Source: Cryptomeria japonica
Taxonomy: Eukaryota > Streptophyta > Pinopsida > Cupressales > Cupressaceae
Direction of reading: 5' to 3'
Length of the DNA stretch: 64,000 bases
Assembly: GCF_030272615.1 (NCBI RefSeq)
Contig: NC_081414.1
Coordinates: 1,323,001 to 1,387,000 of the forward strand
The notes under the pieces were generated by a model. The model did not search any database, had not been told where the DNA came from, and saw nothing but the letters and a program-made list of their open reading frames with translations. Below, piece by piece: positions 55,700-64,000 of this stretch; position 1 is the stretch's first letter, and each line of letters starts with the position of its first letter. The translations under genes were made by a program, and so were the position numbers.

Positions 55700-57740
55700 A
55701 ACAGTTGGTCAGACATGTTTAATGTTTCATCTCTAACTCGCAAATAAATTTCATGTTAAACAATTTAAGTGGTGAGTTAGCAAGTGTTGGTTTGGGTTTA
55801 AATCGTGAGGTCTCTAGTTTTTTGAGTGTTAGCATTTTATGTTATCGAGGTGGAGATTATTAATGAAATCACATTGGTCACAAGGTCTCGAATTGGTTTG
55901 ATGCCATGCATTATAGTCGCAAGAGTTAGCAAGTAAGTACTAAGTCATTAATGGTCTAAGTGCCACTGCTCGCGCCTGTTTATGACGGTAATTAACATAA
56001 GACATTGATAAACAGTTTTCAAATTTTATGGTTATCGCTAGCTTGAAGGTCCTTTATCATCAAGTCAGTTTAAGTCGCGAGCTTGAGAGTACTGGGAGAT
56101 TTTAGTTGTCGCTACCTCGCAAGATGTTTTGCACTTGACCATTTTATGTTGCGAGGTTGTGACTGGGTGTGATTTTATGTTGTCGCATGGTCGCGAGGTG
56201 TTTTTGGTTAAGTCATTTTAATTTGTGATCATGCGATGTAGTTGGTATCGCAGCTTAGTTGGTTTCATCGCTTGCTCGTAGGTTTTGAAGTTGTTTAGCA
56301 TTTTAAGTTGCGATCTGGCGACAGGTAAGTTTTGGTCTGATTTTATGGTCATCGCATGCTCGCGGGTTTGTACGTCTTAAGTCAAAAAGTGTTGCGAGCA
56401 TGCGATGGCGGTTAAGTGCCTTGTTGTCGCAGGATCACAAGGGTTTAAGTCAAGTTAAGTTTTGAGTTGTGAGCTTGCGATGAAATAAGTTATTTTGTTA
56501 GATTTGCAGTGGTCGCCAGCTCGCAGGTAAAGAAAGAATATTACAAATGTTGTTACGAGGTTGCGACTGAAGGGCTTGATGAAGATCAATAGCTGTCGCT
56601 CACTCGCGAGATTCTTTGAGGATTCATAAAAGGGGTTGCGAGCTTGTGATTAAGAGGATTTGGTAGCATTGTCGCTAACTCATCGGTTCCTTTCCTAATT
56701 GTTATAACCGGTTGAGAGTGTACGATTAAAGATGGGGATTGACACATGGACTTGTTTGTCGGGTTCTGTAAAAGTTTTGAATGGCAATCGCCAATCAAAT
56801 GCCATAGTAGCTAGTTCATGCAAGTGTGGCAATTAATGACTAATGAGACTTGAGAGAAGTGACAGCGCCCAAATACCATAAATTGCATGATCGAGCCGAG
56901 ATTTTGACATTTGTAGAATTGCATTAATGCATTCTATCAATTTAATTGAATTAATGTCACACTAGCTAGTTCATGCAAGTGTGGCAATTAATGAGACTTG
57001 AGAGAAGTGATGGTGCCCAAATACCATTTTATGTTGCGAGGTTGCGACTGGGTGTGATTTTATGTTATCGCAAGGTCGTGTGGTGTTCACGGTTAAGTCA
57101 TTTTAATTTGCGATCATGCGATGCGGCTAAGTCGCTTGCTTGCAGGTTTTGAAGTTGTTTAGCATTTTAAGTTGCGATCTGGTGACAAGTAAGTTTTGGT
57201 ATGATTTTGTGGTCATCGCATGCTTGTGGGTTTGTAAGTCTTAATTCAAAAAGTGTTGTGAGCATGTGATGGCAGTTAAGTGTCTTGTTGTCACGGGATC
57301 GCAAGGGTTTAAGTCAAGTTAAGTTTCTAGTTGTGAGCTTGCGATGAAATAAGTTGTTTTGTTAGATCAACGGTTGTCACTCACTCGCGAGATTCTTTGA
57401 GGATTCGTAAAAGGGGTTGCGAGCTTGCGATTAAGAGGATTTGATAACATTGTCACTAACTCGCTAACACGTGGACTTGTTTGTCGGGTTCTGTAAAAGT
57501 TTTGAATGCCAATCACCAATCAAATAGAAGGGCATGAATTCAAATTTCGCTCGAGTACTTCAGTTTGAAGTTTGAATTAATGCCACAGTAGCTAGTTCAT
57601 GCAAGTGTGGAAATTAATGAGACTTGAGAGAAGTGATGGCACCCAAATAGTAAATACCATAAATTGCATGATCGAGCTAAGGTTTTGTATAATTGCATTA
57701 ATGCATTCTATCTTCGAGGTAATCCAGTGAATTGAGCTCT
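55700..57740 (+). repeat. 5' LTR of type A element
   Basis: Approximate ends. It is very rich in short self-complementary words built from GCGA and TCGC (for example GCGAGCTTGCGA, TCGCTAACTCGC, GTCGCCAGCTCGC). An internal duplication of about 880 bp is present (see the next entry). The outer start is uncertain within about 55560-55760. Confidence 0.65.
56143..57465 (+). repeat. Direct duplication inside the type A LTR
   Basis: The text from 56143 (ATTTTATGTTGCGAGGTTG) to about 56690 is repeated from 57026 to about 57465, offset about 884 bp, with small deletions in the second copy. A second word, AGCTAGTTCATGCAAGTGTGG, appears at about 56810, 56964 and 57591, marking the unit ends. This expands the LTR. 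Confidence 0.8.
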
Positions 57741-57819
57741 GCAACAACGTTGGAGAATTCGGAGTGTTGGGTGTGAGAAAATTTTAGAAAATTGGTTAAG
57801 TTTTTCTCCTGCAGCTAAA

Positions 57820-60800
57820 ATGAGCTAGGCGACGAGTGGTACTGGAGGTTCCAAGCCCAAGCCCAAGGCCACAACAAGTGGAGTAGGAGGACCTGGAGGT
57901 TCCAAGGCCAGTGCCACTGAGGAAACGATGGTTAAGAAATACAAAGAAGAATTTGTAGATTCAAAGTCAACGACTTCCATTGCTTTGAATACAAATCATT
58001 TGGCATGGAGAGATTTATGGAGCCAATGCAAAAACCCTACCATGCTTAATATGACTGGTTCTACTCTGTTTCATTATTTCTGGAAAAATAGGGTTAAGGG
58101 TGTCCCGATGTCAAACCCTTGGGATTTAAATATGGCAAAGTTAATTGTGCCAGATGTGTATGTTGATGTGGATTTGATCAAAGAGTTGGCCAAACACTAT
58201 TGCCCAGTATCTAGGGTAATCAAAAGAAAGAACCAGTCTGCCCTAGTTTCAATTAACAGAGCTAGCTTTGTTGAAGCTTTCCAGATTACTGGTGTTGCAT
58301 GTACAAATATAGATTTGGAGTGGATTGCAGAGGATTATGACAAATACAAAGGTGTTATCAAGAAGCATGCAATGCCCAGATACATGCCTAGGGTGAATAG
58401 GAAGCCGGTTATAATTCCAGAGAGTATCGAGCCACCATTTGACATCACACCTTTCCACCATTATATGCATTGTTCAATCTATGGATTATGCAGAGTGTTG
58501 GGTTTTGATGGAGATTCAACAGTGTCAGCTGAATTACTGATTATGGCCATGGACATTCAACACCCAGATGTTAACAAAGATTATGATTATGTGGGCTATG
58601 TGGTTGAACACATTCATAATGCTCTAGTTGAAATTCAGAGTGGTGGTGCACTGAGCCCTACATTCAAGCATTATTCATTGTTGATGCATTTAATCTTGTT
58701 CTATAATTTTGAGTTCATGGGTAAAGAATTGCAGCTTTTCAAAGAATAATTGGGTGTCTTAATGCCAATACAAAGATGGACCCAGGTTTGGGATAGTAGT
58801 TCTCCCCATTCTTCTTTCCTTTTCTATGAAAATTGGATTGTTTCTTAATTATGGATTGTCAATTAATGTTAGGAGAGTTTTGAGACCTTACCAGTATGTT
58901 CCAAACTAGCCTATTTCACATAACTGGGGGGACTTTTATTTTTTTGATAACTTTACTGTGATCAGAGTCTATGGGTGTCCTCAGCCTCCCCATATTTTAC
59001 CAAAATTTGTTCCAATTGAGATTGCTTTTATGGAGTTTATCTGGCAATTGACCCTAGTTGAGAAAGAATACCTTGACAAACACATGAAGGGTTCTCTTCT
59101 TCCTAGGCTTTGGGTTGCGTCTGATTTTACCATTGGTAGGATTTCCTTTGATGAAGTAAACAAATTCCTTAAACAGTATAGGTTGGTTAATGATGTGTCT
59201 AGATTCTGTGATCCTAAACAATTTATTAAAATTGCATTGCCAAAAATGACACCTTGGGCCAACATAAACGACCATGAAGCATTGGATGATGAATATGTGG
59301 TTAGAAATTTGCTGAGAAAAGATGAAGTACAAGAAAGGAGAAGAAAATTGAAAAATTTGATGAGAGTTGAAGCAGAATTGAAGGTTGTTGGCCCTAGTTT
59401 CTCAGGTTTTTGCCCTGATAGCCCGTATCTGGAGAGGATTAACAAAATGTTGAGTTTATATGAAACTCTGATGGAACAAATGCCTCAAATTTTAGAAGTG
59501 GCTTCTCAGCAGCAAGACCCCCAAGATGGACATTCTTCACATGGCAAGAGGCCACTCAGTGTGTATGCTGATGATGTAGAGAGTGGGGATGAAGTTCAAT
59601 CTACCCCAACTGCAAAGAAACAAAAAACCACTGAGGTTGGTACAATTGTGAGGAGAGACCCTACTAGAGCAATTGTTACAAAACAAGGACACTACTTTCA
59701 TGAAATAAGGACACATCTCAGAGAAGCAAGGTAGAATGAAGAACAGGGAGAAACAAACGAAGCCCTTGCTCAAGGCTTTGATGAGCGTGTGATGTTGTAA
59801 AATGAGTTCATGAAAGATGATGACTTTATTAAGTCAGATGAATTTAAAAAAAATTTGACAAGGTTGAAACAAAATCAATTAAAACAAAATCTGATCATAG
59901 AGGAAGCAAATGAAGAAAATAAAGAGGATATCATCAAGGCACTGTAGGAATATGATCCTGACATGAAGGAAATATCTGTGGAACAGGCAAGATAATTGAT
60001 AAAGAGTACTGGTATGATTATGATGCCTAACTAGGATATCCAGTCTATTCTTATTATTGATCAGATTAGGAAGCAAGAGGACCCAATGTTTAGAACTAAA
60101 TTTGAAATTGGAGATATAATAAGAGGATCATGATTTAATCCTAAGGCAAAGACACTTGTTGCTTGGTCTTTGGCCCCTTCCACTCAAAATCCCCACCTTC
60201 TAAATATCCAAGTAGAAAAGAAAGCTGACAGAATGATCTGGAACTTGCAGAACACAACTGACACAGAGATTGCCTCATTTTTTACTCAAGTTTATTTCAT
60301 GAATTTATCAAAAATAGAGGATTTGTCAAGAAGATACATAGAAACATATACCCAATTGATTGCATTGTCTAAAAAATATGAAGAGACATTGATGAAGAAG
60401 GGCACTCCGGAGGAAGAGTTAGTGGAGTTGAAAGAAAAAATTGCAAATGAGCCCCCTCCAATACAGATTACAGAACAAGTACAAGAAATACCAGCTGATG
60501 TGACAACAAAAATGGAGGAATACATAGGGAAAATTTAAAAGCTTGAAAAGGAACAAAATTTCAAGGCTATCTCTGTTGTGTTAGGAATTCTGAAACACGG
60601 GATTAATGTATTGAAAGACAAATTGATGGTTGTGCATGATTTGCACATTTCTTTGAAAGAGGCAAGCAAAACATCCTCTGAGGTTGTCACTTTTCTTGGA
60701 CCTTTGTTCAATGTTTGGTCAGGAAGAAGCAGATTAATGGATAAGCTAGATACTACAATGATGTATAGTGACGAGTTCCCTCCCAAGATCAGTGACACTA

Positions 60801-61258
60801 AAGACATGGTGGAGGTAATGAATGCAGCTTATGCATTTTTCACAGGGAAGGATGTGCTTATAAATGAAAAATTGCAGACATTTGGGGAAGGTTATAATAA
60901 ATTGGTGCCTTCAATTTATGGTAATAATGGAGATTTGAAATCAGTTTCTGATTGGACCAGCGAATTTGATTTGATTTTGGAGCAAGAAGAAATAATCAAG
61001 CATGTAAATGAACAGGTTGATGTTGATTTCCTTAGCGGTCTACTTGATTCACTGTTCAAGGTTGAGATTGACCATACAAAGTTTATTGTTGAGTCTAGGG
61101 CAGTTACAGATGCCAGATGGATAGATTAAGTTGCAAAGTTGGAAGAGGTAAAGGCATTCAGTTCGCCAACAGACAAAGAGATGGACAGGTGGCAAGCCAT
61201 GCTAAAGCCAAAGAAAAAATCTCAGGTTGAGGTTGCTACCCAAGATTCCTCACAGTAA
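57820..61258 (+). pseudogene. Type A large ORF, about 1145 codons, no known domain
   Basis: I take the start at 57820 (M-S-stop-A-T-S-G-T-G-G-S-K), because the Gly/Lys-rich leader stays in frame with the long ORF from 57928; codon 3 is TAG. The N-terminal globular part has H-Y-C-P-V-S-R-V-I and S-I-N-R-A-S-F-V-E-A-F-Q-I-T-G (58196-58302). A frame change occurs near 58800, then the frame remains the same to the end. The linker has K-K-Q-K-T-T-E near 59615. The C-terminal half is helical (V-E-K-K-A-D-R-M-I-W, S-R-R-Y-I-E-T-Y, E-L-V-E-L-K-E-K-I, L-E-Q-E-E-I-I-K-H-V-N) and ends T-Q-D-S-S-Q with TAA at 61256-61258. About eleven single stops, all reachable by C-to-T or G-to-A changes, break an otherwise open frame. 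Function unknown. Confidence 0.75.
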
Positions 61259-63170
61259 TCCTAAGCTTGTTGAATCCTCAGGTTGAGGTTGCCACTTTTA
61301 TTGATCAATGATGTTGAACTTGAAAACTCTTATATAGTTATAATAGCTCAATTGTTCAAGAATTTGATAAGTGCATAGTTGAATCGCATTGTGAATTTAC
61401 TTTTCGATATCATTATGAATATAATATCAATATCATTTGCAGTTTGAGATCTTCACATAATTGTCTTTGTGTTGAATTTATGTTTTCACTGTGAATTGAA
61501 TGGTCAAGGGTTTTTCAGTTTACATATGAATCTGGTTTGTGTATGTAATGGCAATTATGACATTATTCATAATTTCATTCCTATTTATCTGCAAATGAAT
61601 CTTATTGAAGTTTATTAACAGGTTGTCTTTGAATTGTAAGTGACTCTATGCCCTAGGATAAGGCACTGGTATGTGCTCTATTGTCTTGATGTTTTACTAA
61701 GTATGTTGTATTCCTATCTATTTTGGTGTTTAATACTTTCATTCTTAATACTCTTATGATTTTATATGATATGGATGTTTATGTTATATATATGGAGGTG
61801 TTCTAACTTCTATGACTATGTCTATAATCCGCCCACCAATTACAATGAGGTGAATCCTTAATATGATTCCAGAATAACATAAATTTTGTATTCCTAGGCA
61901 TGATAGGATTAGGAAGAATTAAATGAAAAATTACATACACCATAACAATGCAACAAATGAAAAAAGTTAAATCTCATGATTCTGATCATTTGAAAGAGAT
62001 AGAATTATATACAAAATAAATTTATATAGAACTCCTTCAAGAACCTGCACAAATCTTGAAACTAAATTCTTTTCGTTTGCTCTGTAAATGACTATAGAGT
62101 ATACAACTTGCTCCCTTCACCTAGAGTCTAGAATCACTACTGGAACTAGAAAAGGAACCCCAATGACTATACAACTTGCAAAACTGCTTGAGCCATGCCA
62201 TTGTCACCCTGATGCCTTTGGATGGAATGTGAGATGCTACGTTCTGTCCAACATATCATTTCCAAATAGAGGAGGAAGCCTTCATGCCCAGGAACAGAGA
62301 CAATGGAAAGAGGAGCCTGAGCCTTCATGCCCGCGATCAGGGAAAGTGGAAACATGAGCTTTAGGGTAAATGTAATATGTTGGGGAGGGGCTACAGCTTC
62401 CATGTCATCACAAAGATGACTGGCTGCCACTCCCCACCCAAACAAATCATTCTTTCATTCCTTTGTGGGCTCCTTCTTCAAACCCCTTGCCATCTTATAG
62501 CAGAGTAGAAGTAGAGGATGTGCCATGCTTGGCCTTTCTTGACAAGAAAAGGCTTTCACACCCCCTCTGGAAATCCTTCTCACTTTCACAACCCCTCTGA
62601 CAATAAACAAACTCACATAGAAGAAAACAAAAAAACACCCATCCGGTATCACAGAGCACACAACAACTCCCTACACGATCCTACTCAAACATCATCTTCC
62701 TTTCTGAGGAAAAAACTACTCTCAGAAAATGAAAAAGGTTTCTTTTCTGAGTTTCTCTTCTACCAATTAAGTCACCACTCCATTGTATTTATAAAATTTT
62801 CACACTTCATTTGGTGATGCTCATTCATGTGAAAATTCATCATTTTGGTGTTTTTCAACATGGTTGTAGACTCTAGAAGTCATGCCTATAAAATCCACTG
62901 CATCCTGCTAAGGTTCATCTATTGTGAACGATTTTGTTCTAATTTTATTCCTCCTTGATTGGACAAATTTTGCTTCAGAATCTCTGACAACAAGCAACCT
63001 TAGCTCTTATTTCTCAGAGAAATCCATGATCTCCCATCTCTAACTCAGAAGCTATCAAATCCTTTTATGCCTCTGAAACCGTTGTCCTCATTTTTTTAAT
63101 CAACCTCGACTCAAGAGAAACCTTCAAACTAGTCCCTCAGGAATGAGTCAGCATCCAAGCCTTAAAAATT
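61259..63170 (+). other. 3' untranslated region of type A element
   Basis: About 1.9 kb with no coding region or domain that I can identify; small ORFs at 62088-62357 and 62518-62817 show no family resemblance. A clear PPT before 63171 was not found. Another small insertion may be hidden here. Confidence 0.45.
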
Positions 63171-64000
63171 TTAGGTTGCGAGCTAGCGACCAGATAGTTT
63201 GTGGTTAAGTTTTATGGCTATTGCCAGCTCGCGAGGTAAAATGTCAGAAGACATGATCAAGCCGCGAGCTGGCGACAAGTTGGTTTGGGTTTACATCGCG
63301 AGGTATCCAGCTTTTTGGGTGTTAGCGTCTTATGTTACCAAACTGGAGATTGTTAGTGAAATTGCTTTGGTCACGAGGTCTCGAATTGGTCTGATGTCAT
63401 ACATTATAGCCGTGAGAGTTAGCGAGTAACTCATTTCATATAGTTGTTGCTAGCTCTCATGTTTGTTTAATGCTGGCATTTTTAGGTCACGAGCTAACGA
63501 CTAGACAATTTGTGGCTAGGTTTAATGGTTATCGCCAGCTCACAAAGTTAAATGTCTAAAGACCCGATCAAGCCGCGAGCTTGCAAGTGAAGTGCTAGCG
63601 ATTAAGAGATAAACAATTTTATGTTGGCGAGTACGCGACAAGGGTTAAAGTTACCACTATCTCCAAGTCGTTGTGGTGGCGAGGACTTAACATTTGTGGT
63701 CGAGAGGTGAGTGCCAGTTCAGTTTCCGTCAGTCGCTAGATCTTGAGGTTACGAAGGCTTAGCATTTTCAGCTCGTGAGTTGGAGATAGAGAGAGTCGTA
63801 AGGGCTTGTCGCTAGGTCACGAGATTTTCTAATGGGCAGTCTTCCAAGCAGAGAGTTGACGATTGTGTGCCATGTGTTTTAATTACTTAAAGTTAATATC
63901 TTGAAATCGCCAATATATTTTTGTTATGGTTTGAAAATAGTTTGAAATCGCCAATATTTTATTTTTATGGTTTGAAAATAGCTTGAAATCGCCAATATTT
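63171..64000 (+). repeat. 3' LTR of type A element, cut by window edge
   Basis: Same orientation and words as the 5' LTR (GCGAGCTAGCGAC, CCAGCTCGCGAGG, AAGCCGCGAGCTGGCGAC). It ends with a near-tandem AAATCGCCAATATTT-type phrase at about 63906, 63948 and 63989. Only the first roughly 830 bp is in the window. Confidence 0.65.

Larger units (their letters stand above)
55700..64000 (+). mobile_element. Type A non-autonomous LTR element with one large ORF
   Basis: Direct repeats of about 2 kb bracket a single large ORF. The segment 55760-55940 (GGTTTGGGTTTAAATCG, GTCTCGAATTGGT, CATTATAGTCGC) recurs in the same orientation at 63275-63430 (GGTTTGGGTTTACATCG, GTCTCGAATTGGT, CATTATAGCCG). The internal region is 57.75-63.17 kb. 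No PBS of the usual kind and no pol domain was found. The element runs off the right edge. Confidence 0.7.

Noticed and set aside
55700-57740. CRISPR-like array or satellite suggested by iterated GCGAGC words
   Set aside because: Spacing is irregular, there are no uniform spacers, and the sequence is a plant nuclear LTR repeated at the other end of the element.
57928-61129. Long ORFs read as one or more host protein-coding genes
   Set aside because: They lie between direct LTR-like repeats, have in-frame stops, and resemble ORFs inside two other LTR elements; no intron/exon signal is needed to explain them.

Overview
The window is a gene-poor, repeat-dense stretch of a seed-plant nuclear genome, most likely a conifer. 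Two independent observations support this. Plastid-derived fragments (petB with its group II intron, petD exon 1, the trnK 3' exon and matK) are embedded and decaying. The matK fragments carry residues that I recall from Cupressales/Taxaceae-type matK, for example around the S-F-E-P-M-E and S-L-F-G-N-F segments; this taxonomic hint is from memory and unchecked. The rest is layer upon layer of LTR retrotransposons, LINE remnants and one hAT transposon. I see no intact host gene.

Layout. 1-1649: left-truncated Ty1/copia element on the minus strand (gag start, PBS, 451-bp LTR), inserted in a LINE reverse-transcriptase remnant (1650-2160). 2466-8746: a structurally complete Ty1/copia element with LTRs, PBS, PPT and a perfect ATAAA target duplication; its polyprotein is broken. 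It sits inside an older LTR whose ends are 2435 and 9454. 9455-13740: decayed LTR-element debris, including a 49-bp tandem repeat. 13741-19055: plastid DNA (petB/petD, then trnK/matK) split by a 1548-bp solo LTR flanked by GATGT. 19056-23190: minus-strand remnant of a 'type C' element. 23200-31680: a Ty3/gypsy gag-protease element broken by two solo LTRs and a long insertion. 32256-40605: two 'type B' elements in head-to-head inverted orientation. 40760-42558: further LTR pieces. 42559-49849: a 'type C' element with LTRs, a zinc-knuckle gag and a second large ORF. 49850-50971: LINE ORF1 remnant. 50972-51711: LTR. 52445-55229: hAT transposase pseudogene. 55700-64000: a 'type A' element with roughly 2-kb LTRs, the 3' LTR running off the window.

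The most interesting signal is that types A, B and C, three otherwise different LTR elements, each carry one very large ORF (about 1065-1145 codons). It resembles no gag, protease, integrase, RT or RNase H domain that I recognise. In all three the ORF has the same plan: an N-terminal globular part containing a short shared motif (I-[NT]-[RK]...G-x-P), a charged or basic linker, and a helical coiled-coil C-terminus. None carries pol. They look like non-autonomous elements that would depend on another element for reverse transcription and integration.

All coding entries are interrupted by stops or frameshifts and are called pseudogenes. Boundaries marked approximate were judged by eye.
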